From Trichaptum fuscoviolaceum (lineage: Eukaryota > Basidiomycota > Agaricomycetes > Hymenochaetales > Trichaptaceae): a DNA stretch of 64,000 nucleotides. Position numbers and translations under genes: made by a program. The stretch covers positions 6,882,001 to 6,946,000 of the forward strand of contig CAJSYZ010000005.1 in assembly GCA_910574455.1 (NCBI GenBank), read 5' to 3'. The notes beneath the pieces are model-generated. The model saw only the letters and a program-made list of their open reading frames with translations. It ran no database searches and was not told the DNA's origin. Below, in pieces: positions 1-10,442 of this stretch (its first letter is position 1; every line of letters begins with the position of its first letter).

Positions 1-71
1 AGATTCACCCGACCTGAAAACAAGAATGTGGATAGTCGAACCGGAGTATGAGTTAGAGAGCTCTACCACCT

Positions 72-326
72 GTGGTCGGATGCTGTACTGGAGTGAATGC
101 CAGTGGCAGATGTCACTATCAGCGCAACTGCAAGGCTCCGAAGCTATCTGTGATAGATGTAGGGGACATCCTCCGTTTAGCCCACCTCCTGGGGGTTCCG
201 AAGGGTGATGAATGTCCTCCAAAGTCATTGACACCTGAGGAGACCCTGGATTTTTATGATAGATTCTATGTTAACCGATTTGCTGACATGCACATGCACC
301 AAACACTGTACGAAGCTAGACAATAA
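72..326 (+). CDS. Unrecognised C-terminal gene fragment at left edge
   Basis: An open frame of 84 codons runs to a stop at 324-326 and may be the last exon of a gene that begins left of the window. The peptide includes the stretch KSLTPEETLDFYDRFYV and ends HQTLYEARQ. It has no motif that I can assign to a family. A second frame overlaps it from 26 to 208 and is less likely to be real. No splice acceptor can be fixed with confidence. This may equally be a decayed fragment, as much of the left third of the window is. Confidence 0.25.
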   Translation: MVGCCTGVNASGRCHYQRNCKAPKLSVIDVGDILRLAHLLGVPKGDECPPKSLTPEETLDFYDRFYVNRFADMHMHQTLYEARQ

Positions 327-553
327 TTACTAAGTTAAACTCTTCCGTTAGCACATTGCCACATAGTACTACAAAGTGTATTGAGACTTGTTGTACAGTT
401 TACATTGCCAGAGCCAGCGGCGACGACATCATGGTATTCATTGTTCGAGGTAATATAATTATCAACAAATCTCAAAGCAACAAAAGGAGAAACTGGAGAT
501 GCAAGCATACTGTGTCCATTGTCAACCCACCACCTACGAGAGGGCTAATTCGG

Positions 554-2663
554 CTAGTAGTTGAGGCGACCTCGAGGACTTGAAGGCTTGGAGTCATCCT
601 TTGACTCTATCGCCAATTCTAAATAATTGCGATACCCTAGAATTTGTTTAATATCAATATTCACCGCGATGCCTTTCGGGGGTTGTCTGTCGAATGACGC
701 GCACACCGCCTCCGTCAGATACGTTATGTATCTCTGCATGTCCGCATGCTCCAAGAAAGATTTTCCAGTCGTCTGGGTAGTCAAGGACGCTGCTGACGTC
801 GATGCTGCCGTGTCCTGTCTTTCCTTCCCCTTGCCCTTCAAGTTCGTATGATAGGCCTCCATTTCGTCCTTGTTATAGGCTGCTAACATATCAATAGAAT
901 CAAGGACATCATCAGTCGACTCCTGCCTTCGATGTACTATCTTGTTTAAGAGCTCTGATACGACATCGCCTTTCCCCTTCCGCATGACGACATCGAAAAG
1001 ACCCTTTGTGGAGGCAATTTGCAACCATCTCTTGACAATCCTAAGCGCGCTTATCAATCTCCTCTGAAGATGACCCAATTCGCGGAAGTAATTATTAATC
1101 TCAACAGAAGGAATATCTGCCGGTGGTCCGACAGGCCCCTGCTTCGACTTTGCTTCCCTGGTAAACCTTCCTATGATGTCATGCAAACGCGCCTGAATAG
1201 ATTCTGCCGTTGAGATAATCGCATAGTCATTGGAGGTGACCTCTAACACCTTCGTCCGATGGAAGAATGCATCGTGAATATTGCACAGCTTAATCGCCAT
1301 TTCCCAAGATTTCTGCTCCGTGTCAAACTGCAGTAGCATTTCGTTGACCTCCTCTTTCTGGGGCTGAAAATGAAGCCGTTCAACCGCAGGCGTCATGTAT
1401 TTCGATTGCAAACTCCCTGGTTCCGATATCGGATGATAGGGTAGATGCACTTTCAGTGGGGGGGGCCGAATACCGGAAAGATGACTGGAAGCCTGAGAAT
1501 GAGCCTGGAAAAGTCTAGAGACCGTAACTGACATGCTTTGGAGACCGGCATCGATGATTGCGATGAGTTTGTAAGTTACGTCGTAGTAGGCCTGGAAGAA
1601 CGGTATGAAAAATTGGAAAGCCTTAAGATCTTTGGCATCCGTATCGTATGAGTTCAATACTGCCATAAAATCTTCTGCCTTCTCTTCTCTATAAAGTCCA
1701 TATTCAGATAACAGTTGTCTAAGACCTTCCGAGCCGTCGCGAGAATGTCTTCGGTAGTATTGATTCATGATTTTCTGAAACTCGAACCTGGACAACTCGA
1801 AGTAGAGGGAACCAAAGGGATCATCAGTGCCTCGATTGTCAAGGCAATTCCGTATCTCCCCTCTTGAGAACCCAAGGACAATTGCGGAGGATTCCATGAA
1901 GAAGAACCTTAGACTATCCAAGGTCTTCCTTACTCTAACAGCGTCGCCTGCTGCCCGTGACTAACAAGCGTAGGTTATTAGACGTTCTTTTTCGAAACAT
2001 GATCATAATACTTACCCCAGCAATATTATCAGTCAAGAGAGCGACATCAGAATATATCTTGCGAAGAGTATCGTTCAACGTAGCAACCTGACCCTCCAAA
2101 CTCGCAATCCTATCATCTGATGAAAGGCCTGGATGGCCTGAAGTCGAGCGAACCGACGCGCTGCCTTCTATGCCAGTGTGCAACATGGCACCTGGATGGC
2201 CTGAAGTCGAGTGAACCGACTCGTTGCCTTCTATGCCAGTGGACTGTGCATTTTGTGCCACAGCGTCAAGCAGTTTACCCATAGTACGTCCGGGAGATTT
2301 ATTAGGTGGTTCGAGAACACCGCCAGGTCCCGGGACGCGATAATCGGCCAGTGATGGTGACCTTGATGGTGGTGGAACGGATGTCGGGAATGATTCCCCC
2401 CCTTTAAGTTCAAGTTTGGGCCTTTTCTGATTGGGCTCACTAGGACTCGGAGATTGACTTGCGCCTACTATCTGCGTGTACGCAGCAATCCAGTTTGGGT
2501 GTTGTGAGCTGCCGCCACCAGCGGGTGAGTTGCTGATCTGCCTGTGTGAGCTGCCGCCCCTGCGTGAGCTGCCGCTACCACCTCTAGAATTTGATCCCGA
2601 CATGTTAATTGTGTGAGACCCAAGCGTCACTGGGCGTGGTGGGATAATATTCAAGTTCATCAT
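554..2663 (-). CDS. Two-exon gene of unknown function, low-complexity N-terminus
   Basis: Exon 1 runs 2663-2016 and exon 2 1960-554. The intron at 2015-1961 (55 bases) has a GTAAGT donor and a TTAG acceptor. The joined frame is 2,055 bases, divisible by three, giving 684 residues. The first ~150 residues are rich in Ser, Gly and Pro and look disordered, with Ser-Arg-Gly stretches near the start. They include a 21-residue unit (TGIEG..SV.STSGHPG) present twice in tandem. The part just before the intron (EGQVATLNDTLRKIYSDVALL) looks like a short coiled coil. Exon 2 encodes a mostly helical, charged ~465-residue region without a recognised motif. The start may be at 2663 or at the in-frame ATG near 2604. 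No function is proposed. The open frame across both exons suggests an intact gene. Confidence 0.6.
2128..2253 (-). repeat. Tandem 63-bp coding repeat, two copies
   Basis: Within exon 1 of the gene at 554-2663 a unit of 63 bases occurs twice, starting at 2128 and 2191 on the plus strand. In protein it is a 21-residue period containing TGIEG, SV and STSGHPG. The two units differ at a few positions. The repeat preserves the reading frame. Confidence 0.8.
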
Positions 2664-3435
2664 TCCGATTCCTTTTACGATCTACAATTTAGTTATTGTC
2701 AGAACCAACAAGGGCGTTCGACTCAAACTCAGGCTCACTGGACATTTTGGATATTTTGAACAAAACTGTGACTTGAAGCCTGATAGGAGGTTGTTTCGCT
2801 TTCTCCAACAGCTTCAAAATGGAGTTAAAACTGGTGCAATAGTATAGTAGCTGTGAGCCTACCAACTCCGAGTCCGACTCCGAGTCGTCGGAACCGAATA
2901 GTAGTATCTTGAACTTCGGTTCAAATTTAGAGATCAAGTTGCCAATATACTAGTAGTAGTAGATAGTACTACTCAGGCTACAACTTGAAGTTTGAAGATC
3001 TCAGTCAGCGGATGAAGTTAAACTAGGAGACTGGTTGACTCACCGCCAGCCTGAGTACCGCCAGTGGCAGCCTCTGAACTAAAATTTAGGTGGCAGGGAC
3101 TTCGACTTTAAGGTGAGAGGGCTTCAAGCTGTTGAAAAGAACAACCTTGAGTACTACTAGAGTACAGTACTACAGAGTATAGTAGACAAAGACACGATAC
3201 GTCGATGCCACTGGCAGTGGGCATGGGGTAGTCAGGCTACTAAATGCGGAACTTGAATCTGAACTTGAAGCCAGACTTCTCAGGCTCACGCCACTCACTG
3301 CCAGTGGCAGCCACTGCAGAACCGTTCCAGTGACGTCTTTCCCACTGCATTCTTTCCCATTTCGTCCCAATAGTACTACCTATTCATCTTGAACTCGAAA
3401 GCACAACAGCAACGACTTCAACTTGAATCAGCATC
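2664..3435. other. Non-coding stretch with short palindromic repeats
   Basis: I see no convincing gene here. The stretch is dense in short recurring words: gccagtggcag near 3063 and 3300, cactggcagtgg near 3208, gactccgagtc near 2875, acttgaagtttgaag near 2982, and runs of agtactact around 2950-3180. The same words recur in other gaps of the window. Confidence 0.5.
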
Positions 3436-4792
3436 ATGCTGGCATCATCCAAGCCATCACGTAGAAATCCGATTCCGCGTGAGTCCTACAGCTTTCTACT
3501 ACGTTCTCCTATACCGGCAGCAATGATTAATGAGGTGATATCCAGCTTCGCCAAGGGAAGGCTTTGATTTGATAGAATTGTCTCGGCAGATCACGGGCTT
3601 TCGCCCATCCAACGAGGAAAATAGTATTCGATCTGCAAGGCAGAGACTAGAAGGTGTCATCGATGGCATATGGCCAGGTGAGTCCTACTTTCTCCTTTGC
3701 CGGTAGTCCTGCTTTGTTGACTACTTCTACTCGTGGCAGAGAATCAGAGTCTGAGCGGATCAATAGTGCCTCGTAGAACCCCTCGGATGCCAACAAACAC
3801 TCACACGGACTAACAAGCACCCCTATGCATCGGACTGGGCGTTGATCAGGATTTGTGACGACCGTCTCCCATCTGACATGACTACTCTCTGCAAGCAGCA
3901 TGGGAAGGGGCAATTTTGGAATTATGCAGACTTGAGAAGGTATGAACCAAAGAGCATGTGTGGTTCAGCTGCTTTCGACGACATTCTGGAGTTCATGGGA
4001 TGGAAGGAAGGCACTCAAGTACATGATGGTCTGGTGCATATCAAAGATTTCACGAAACCGCGCGACATCTACAGCCGTCTTTATCAAGAAGAAACGGACA
4101 AACAAGCGATTACAGATAAGCAGCTCCATAGAGCACTAGCGAATGATGGCACAAAGGTCGTATCCTCGAAGCTTGAAACAAGACGGGTATATAAGTTTGG
4201 TTGGACAACTGGCCACACAGTGGGCGTTTATAACAATCTCACTTCCTACTGGGTCGATCTTACACTAGAATATGATGTCACAGTCTCCGGTGAAGGCAAA
4301 CGTCGCAAAACCTGTGGAATCAAAGAAGGTGTAAAGGGCGTCGAGAGTTGCTGGCAGGCGGTCCTGCAATTTCCACCCGGCAAGCACTTCGGTGGTCCTA
4401 GCCGTATATTTGGAGACCAAGGTGATTCCGGAAGCTTGGTCATCGACCAGGATGCCAACGCACTTGGTACAATCACCTTTGTTACGACTTCGACCGAATG
4501 GCAACACGATGGGTTCACTTACGGAGTCCCTATTTGGCAACAATTGTCGGAGATGCGCACCTCAGGCTTCGGTTACGGTGATATTCATTTCGGATTCGAA
4601 TCACAAGAGGATGATGCAGTGATGTCGGAACTTGCGGAATATCATCCACAGATTAAGGTAACTAGGGCTAACAAGGGCTCGAGTACATGGAAAGCGTGGT
4701 TTAATGAGGAGCACCACAAGGTTGAGCGGGAACGAGCAGCATTGGGACCTTTTAATTCACTTAGACCGCAGACTCGGAGTCAGACGAAGTAG
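3436..4792 (+). CDS. Trypsin-like (PA-fold) protease-domain protein, 5' part apparently damaged
   Basis: The clear part is one open frame from about 3777 to the stop at 4790-4792. It carries KFGWTTGHTVG, then FGDQGDSGSLVID, the usual GDSGS loop around the catalytic serine of chymotrypsin-fold proteases. After it come FTYGVPIW and a charged tail ending RPQTRSQTK. I recall this arrangement from a family of basidiomycete trypsin-like proteins. An upstream ATG at 3436 opens a frame that stops at 3565. A second frame (GFDLIELSRQITGF..., about 3560-3676) looks like its continuation one base out of register, and then meets a GTGAGT donor at 3677. The region that should hold the catalytic histidine is not evident. 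It is either a gene whose introns I could not place, or a pseudogene with a frameshift near 3555-3565. A secreted or cytosolic location cannot be told. Confidence 0.55.
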
Positions 4793-5339
4793 CCTGAGGA
4801 CTCAGGCTTGTACTCAAACTATTTCTAACTGTTTTCTTTTCGTAGCATTACCTCATACCAGTGCATACCACTAGTATTCAAGTTGTGTCTTTGTATGTTT
4901 GTCTCCTGTTCTGTGTTCGTCGACCTTATACTTGTGTTTTCTGTGCATCGGTATTCAAGTTGTTGTATTCTGTATGTAAATAAAAAACGATATGAATTGT
5001 TTACTAACTATTCCGAGTCGGACTTGGACTCACTGGCACCAGTGATGCTCTAATTACTGCCCGATAAATTCACGACTGGCTCGAATCCGGGTCTACCAAC
5101 CTGAAGACCGAACATCGTTACGGGTCATTGTTCGGCAACTTGAACTTTTGAGCTGAACTTGAAGTCCCATGACTCGGACTCGGTCTCAGGCTCTGACTCG
5201 GAAGTTCTTCCGACTCGGAGGTCAGCTTGAAGTCGGAAACTACTAGTACTAGTAAACTAAGCCTGAGGGGCGAAGGTCGGTCCGGCTACTACTACAACTG
5301 CTCTGCTCGACAACTATTAGGTATAATAATTTTAATGGA
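4793..5339. other. Non-coding gap with dense GACTCGG-type repeats
   Basis: No gene is visible between the protease gene and its partial copy. The gap contains clustered gactcgg and tccgagtc words around 5010-5040 and 5170-5220, and aacttgaactt and aacttgaag around 5140-5165. A putative polyadenylation-like stretch (aaataaaaaa) lies near 4978. Confidence 0.4.
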
Positions 5340-5558
5340 ATGACCGGTTGTTATTCTCGGGACGTTCTAGGTCAGAGGGAACTGGACGGCTTGACTTATG
5401 CTATTGCCTTCTGGCAGACGACGGAGGAGCTGGATCAAATGGGCTTTGCGACCAACCTTGATTCAAAGACAGACACGCAACTTGGTAGTATTGTTTTCCC
5501 GACTCCGAGTCAGCAAGAGCCCGACGTGGACATCGCCGCTCGCCTTTTCCCAGACTGA
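5340..5558 (+). pseudogene. Fragment of a second protease-domain copy
   Basis: The short frame contains DGLTYAIAFWQTTEELDQMGFATNLD, cited here only for its key parts DGLTYAIAFW and LDQMGFA. It lines up with DGFTYGVPIWQQLSEMRTSGFGYG near the C-terminus of the protease-like gene ending at 4792. The upstream part with the GDSGS loop is missing, so this looks like the 3' remnant of a tandem duplicate. It also contains a gactccgagtc word near 5501, and similar words sit close to the end of the first copy. Confidence 0.55.
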
Positions 5559-6146
5559 GCCCCTTCCTCAACTCCCCCACCATGCGCACAAACTCTCTCA
5601 TCTCATCCTCTTGCACTACCTTGAGGCTTGTCATTTTCTTCAACCTTGGCGCTGTCTCCTTCACATATGACATCTTCCATGCGCTGCTCTCCTGCACTTT
5701 GTACTAAATTATGTCGTAACAGATCTGGGCGGAATGGGAGACAGAGGTCTGCACGAGCATGGCACAGGAGTTCAAGGCTGGTGAGTTTATTCTCCTTCTC
5801 AATCCTTTTACTTCACGTTATTTACATACCATTTGATACAGAATCCTAGCTCACACCGTTTACAGCGCACGCAAGATGGTGCAATTCTGGAACACCGCCA
5901 GACAGCACCACCACCATTGCCATCGCACTCCTGCTACTAGTAGTACCCAGCATCGACATGATGACTTCCCACGTGGGGTCTGACACTGGCATCACAGGCC
6001 CTCCGTCGTCCGCTACCACCACTGACAGCCATGGTCAGGTTGGAAACTAGAGACTTCCGGAGACACTTTCATTGTTGTGGGGACTGGTAAGTAGCCCTAG
6101 TAGTTATCCGCTATTGCAACAATAGCTCATGACCCGATGAACACAA

Positions 6147-7202
6147 CTACATGACTGGCTGATGCTATGGTTGTTGAAGCGCTTAGAATGCCAGCACGCT
6201 TACGAGTTCGAGACGACAGCGCGCACCATCTTGCCGGGCAAGTCTTCTTTCAGAGACAAGTCATTCGGAGATGAGGAGCTCAAAGGCTTCCAGTTTGCCT
6301 CACCAGACGACCATCAAATTCATATCTATTTCGCTGATTCCATGGCTCATGGCGGGGATTTAAGAGATGCTCCTTGCCGACACAAGGGACTTCTTGCAAT
6401 CAGAGAAGGTATGTACATAAAGTGCCACACATCGACTGAAAGTTTAACCTCTCTTTCTGAATCAGTGGTGCGCTGACCGTGGTAACCGCTCTCGTCGCGA
6501 CAATTTCCTCTATCGTGTCCCTGGCTTGGGCAGATCATCGTTGATCCATGCCCTTGCTGGCGCGCTCATGCTCGACATTCTCGCCATCTCACGTTCCGCC
6601 TTTTGGATGAACGATGTGGCGTTGTCGTCCGCTTATGGGCCGTGTGCCTGCCCCGTGTATTGTCCTTCTCGAGGACCTTGATGCTGCATTCACTCGCTCA
6701 ACTTCGCGCGACGGGTCCTCAACCTGTGTTCCTGGTGGTAAGAAGAAGAGCTCTTTGTTGTCCGACAACAAGGATAAGATGACGATGATGACGACAATGA
6801 AGAAATTGGCAAGAAGAAGAAAAGCAAGAAATATGACACTCTATCCGACGTGAACACGCTCTCTCTTTCTGGCCTTCTTAATGCACTTGATGGTGTCGCC
6901 GCTGCTGTTGGCCGCTTCCTCTTCTCGTCGCAGCGACGAACCATCTTGAGCGTTTCGACCCCGCGCTCTCGCGCCCCGGTGGCATGGATGTTTGGATCGA
7001 GTTCAAAAGCGCAAGCCCTAGGCAGGCTCAAGCGCTCTTCTGCGACTTCTTCCTGTACGCGGACGTCAAGAAGCCCGAGATCACCAAACGCGAAGGCGAG
7101 CTCGATGGGATCAGCCTCCCCACCACACCCCATCCTCTGGATCGATTTCGGAAATTCCGGTGTCGGTATTTGCGTCCGATGCCTCGAGTACCGCAACCTT
7201 GA
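6147..7202 (+). pseudogene. Decayed BCS1-like mitochondrial AAA ATPase
   Basis: BCS1 proteins are inner-membrane AAA ATPases that insert the Rieske protein into respiratory complex III; fungi carry additional BCS1-like paralogs. Recognisable pieces occur in order but in different frames. A BCS1 N-domain-like segment (6162-6405, LLKRLECQHAYEFETT and GKSSFRDKSFG) is followed by a Walker A-like loop VPGLGRSSLIHALAG (near 6520) with Lys replaced by Arg. An intact Walker B CIVLLEDLDAAF lies near 6655, SLSGLLNALDGVAA near 6865, and TNHLERFDPALSRPGGMDVW near 6940. In the last, the arginine expected after PG is Gly. The reading frame must change near 6630, 6780 and 6930 to follow the homology. These frame breaks plus lost Walker A and arginine residues argue for a pseudogene. 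Upstream exons back to about 5580 are possible but not traceable. Confidence 0.7.
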
Positions 7203-7410
7203 GCTCGAGCTCATTGATGAGAGGTGCGTCAAACAGTCTACCTGACGTTGGCAAAGCAGCTCACGACGCAAATTGCGAATGCATCAAACGGGAAAAAGTA
7301 TTACTTCATCTTAGATATCGTTCAAGTAGTCATGTCCTATTCCTCGACAAACACCTCTGTGCCACCACCATTGCCGCCGAAACGGAGATCGCTCGGTTTC
7401 AATATGCAGA

Positions 7411-8111
7411 ATAAGTCGATTATCGGCCGACAGCGCAATCCCCCCAGCTCTAAGGTCAAGAAACGTGCCTTCATTCAATCTACTTCTTTCAAAGCGGATT
7501 GGGGTGCATTGATCCCATTTCCCATATCGGCATGGTTCCGGTTTCGAGTTGTGTCCAGGGATGACTGATTGTATGACGGCTTACTCGTGGCTTTGCCTTC
7601 TAGAGCTGATGGAACAGCTTCTTGTGCAGTGGGCTATGTCTTCCTGACTTCTTCGGAGTTAACCTGACTCACTTTCTTGTTTGTTTGTGCATAAAATGAA
7701 AAGAAGCCTCATAATCGAGTCATCTAGAAGAAATCCTTCTTATCTCCTGTCAGTTCAGCTTGAGGTTTATCCGAGCCATAGTACAATGCACTGATAGATT
7801 CCTCTCTTCTTTTCCCAGAAGAATAAGGCATCAGAAAAATGCGTGCAAGAGCTTTGTATAAATGTGAACTCGGAGTGGGTGTCGCCCCTCCCCGCCACCC
7901 ACCCACCCACTCAACCCTTCGCCATGAACTTTTATCACATTCTGTTGGGGCTACACATGCTCCTATTGATTGACCATGCTGTGCTTCGAGTACGCATCGC
8001 GCGAAGACTTCCTTGGACACAAAGGAGGATATCTAGGATGCAAAAATTCGTGCTTACTTTCTATTTCCTCTCAAAATCACTGCACTGACTTTTTGCCAGC
8101 TTCACAAACAG
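7411..8111. other. Gap without a supported gene
   Basis: Several short frames cross this stretch on both strands but none has a recognisable motif or a convincing splice pattern. It may hold the 5' exon of the exonuclease-like gene that follows; tracts such as cacccacccactca near 7900 look like a fungal pyrimidine/A-rich leader. I cannot place a first exon. Confidence 0.3.
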
Positions 8112-8968
8112 ATGCAACATCTCCTCGACTACCTGGGGGTTCCGCCAACGCCTCTTCTTCAACTTCGCAGTTATACACTCGGACCTCTTGTTCCTGAAGT
8201 ATGTCTGACCACCGCGACGATGGAGAATGCCGTAGACGTCATCTATGCTTCCTTGCCGGATGCCCCGGAACGACGCTTCGTTGCCCTCGACATTGAATGG
8301 GCGAGTAACTCACCAGAGCTATATCGCGTGGACCTCATCCAACTCGCGGTTCAGCAACATGTGTTCCTCCTCCGGACTCATCTACTTAATGAACTTCCCG
8401 CGAGTTGACACAATTATTAGGTGATGAAGCTGTATGGAAAGTGTCAGCAGGAATCGCTGGTATGAGAGTCCCATTTCTTCTCTCATTATTTGGCATAACT
8501 GAACTAATTGGCAGGTGATGCAACTCGCATCAGGAATAAATTTGGCGTTCCCGTAACCTCCTGTGTCGATTTGACAGATTGGGCGCGCTTCGTTTACCCC
8601 GATTTCTGGCCAAGAACGCTAACTTGGCTCCAGCTGCTTCTGAACCCCCGTCTCTGGTTCAAGTTTCCGCAACCGTTTATAAAGCTGGAGGAGATGGCAG
8701 GCAGACTCCTGCAGGCAAACATTGAGAAGGATGCCACGGTCACGAGGAGCAATTGGGCCGAAGTTGAGCTGTCGGCTGCTCAAGTCCATTGTAAGTTATC
8801 CTTTTCAAGTTGTCACTCAGGCTGATCATCTTCTCACTTGCATCTGCTCTATTAGATGCGGCAATCGACGCGCACAGCACGTTTGCTGTTGCTTCCGTCT
8901 TGAATCAAGATGCCTTGGCCTTACCGGATGCAGAAATCCATCACTTCCCAATGCTCGATATTGAGTAG
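8112..8968 (+). pseudogene. DEDDy 3'-5' exonuclease domain gene with one frame break
   Basis: The product is an RNase D/WRN-type 3'-5' exonuclease domain (DnaQ-like fold). Exo I is RFVALDIEW with the Asp and Glu metal ligands. Exo II is around VSAGIAGDATRIRNKFG. Exo III is QVHYAAIDAHSTFAVAS with the Tyr and Asp of the DEDDy type. Introns at 8460-8514 and 8791-8855 have clean GT...AG ends and join in frame (Gly-Asp and Tyr-Ala). The frame breaks around 8400. The first frame ends LLNELPAS-stop, while the homologous continuation (RELTQLLGDEAVWKVSAG) is in another frame, consistent with loss of one base. All catalytic residues remain, so the lesion could be recent or a sequencing error. The start at 8112 is only the first in-frame ATG. 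Such domains act on DNA or RNA 3' ends; the substrate is unknown. Confidence 0.65.
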
Positions 8969-9299
8969 GCTGAGGCCCGTTTGAATAGTGCTAACGGTGT
9001 TATCTTGTTGAGTAAATTGTTGAGTGCATGCTCTTGTCTTCAAAAGTTGCCAGGAGCATCGTGATTGTATCTATTATTGAATTGCTTCTCGTTGAATGAT
9101 CATTGTAGACTGAGGTTGTCAATGGTGTTTGCTGTCGCTTTCAAGATGTCATGAAGATGAAGGTAGCTTGAAATCTCAAAACAGAGGTTCAAGTTCACTT
9201 GAGTGGCATCATCATCATCATGATGACTCAAGCTGTGAATTGCCAGTGATGCGTGAGAACGTCATCCGAGTCTTCAACGTCTTACATAGTACTTGCTTC

Positions 9300-9720
9300 G
9301 CACTAGCAACCGCCTCAGACTTTGTTCCTCTGCCTTTCTCTGTATCGAAAGTTTGTTATCTCAAGGAATAATATACTAAGCCATTACTCTGAGGAGATGA
9401 CTATCGTAGTCAATGAGCGGAGCGCTGCTCGTGAGTTTAGGAATCATATTGGTTAGCATACCCAGACCGTTCTCAGCTCCTCTTGATTTTTTCAGAATAC
9501 ACTTAGGAGATGACAGGACCAACCACAGACATTCTCTTTCAGGTTTGTCGGTCCGACTTATGAAGCACAGCTGACCTATTTGCTCTTGTTCATTGTTGTT
9601 TATGCCCCGGATGTTCAGGTAGATCTGAACACCTACAGCGCAGCGGGTCTTCATCACGCTGAAAAGCAGAGACGCCCCAAAATTTCCGTCCTGAGCCCGC
9701 CCTCCGCAGTGGTTCGGTAC
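9300..9720. repeat. Dispersed duplicated segment, copy 1 (uninterrupted)
   Basis: Bases about 9300-9600 match 12,925-13,247, and about 9601-9720 match 15,051-15,180. By eye both matches are roughly 70% identical. Shared landmarks are cctctgcctttctctgt, cagaccgttctcagct, aggaccaacc and cttgttcattg in the first part, and tcaggta, cttcatcacg and gagacgc in the second. Here the two parts are contiguous; in the other locus they are 1.8 kb apart. Confidence 0.7.
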
Positions 9721-10085
9721 CAGGTTGTCATCTGGACTAATCATTGTAACTTCAGGACGGCGCCGAATGGTCAACTTATAACTGAGAATCTCACCAAAGT
9801 AGACCTCCCGGAAGTTATCATTGGATACATGGACAGCAGCGTTGCTCCGTCAGATCCGAATCAATCACCTTCATGTTTAGGCCCAAAACGGACCATGGAT
9901 TAATCCAATCTGCTGTGATATCGCACTCGAAAACAGTCGTGAGAGCAGCAGAGGCCGGCTTGACTCACCGTAATCGGTCAATACCATTCCGTTCACGAGA
10001 CACTGCTTCCCATAATCCACGTAGAACCTCCAAATCGGCATCGGTGGATGTAGTGGTAGAGCATCTTCACCAGAAAGGGAGATGA
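9376..10085 (-). pseudogene. Remnant of an unrecognised minus-strand gene
   Basis: On the minus strand, coding-like segments follow each other from about 10,085 down to 9,376. WRFYVDYGKQCLVNGMVL comes first, then a GTGAGT donor near 9966. DWINPWSVLGLNMKVIDSD follows, then FREVYFGEILSYKLTIRRRP, then DGNFGASLLFSVMKT. The pieces lie in different frames near 9850, so either an intron or a frame break separates them. The 3' half falls inside the dispersed duplicated segment, so the repeated unit seems to derive from the end of this gene. I do not recognise the family. Confidence 0.4.
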
Positions 10086-10393
10086 ACGTGGAAGATTTTA
10101 TATAGCTTTGTCGCGGGTCTTCTTGTCTATGAATAGGTCAGGGCTGGATCAACCATTGCATATGCGAGAAATGCACCTGTAAATGCCAGATATTTTGCGA
10201 GGGGCGGGGAAGATGAGTTGGTGTCGGCCTAAAGTAAAAGTGAGAGAGTCGGGGACATCCGAGTCGCTCGTTCCGCTTCCTTGCTACGCGCTATTCCCTC
10301 ACCTCATTCCTTCATCTCAACTGACCTTTCATGGACATCATTCCCGCCCGACATTTCCGAACATAAATGTTATCGCCCGACGGGCCTCGCGCG

Positions 10394-10403
10394 GCATATA
10401 AGG
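10394..10403 (+). promoter_or_regulatory. TATA-like box of the DUF2235 gene
   Basis: The word gcatataagg lies about 45 bases upstream of the ATG at 10,443, a plausible core promoter position for a fungal gene. Confidence 0.5.
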
Positions 10404-10442
10404 CGGGATGCGAGAGAACCATCTTCAACTTAGTCGCCCAAC

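Noticed and set aside
26..208. Match of WIVEPEYE at the left edge with WIVEPEYI at about 25,170
   Set aside because: The shared stretch is only about eight residues and the flanks do not align; probably chance.
5890..5950. Run of cac/cca near 5,900 as a microsatellite
   Set aside because: Only four or so irregular units; not a clear tandem repeat.
10025..10085. tRNA-like word gtagtggtagagcat on the plus strand
   Set aside because: No matching B-box or cloverleaf; the minus strand here reads as part of a coding-like remnant.
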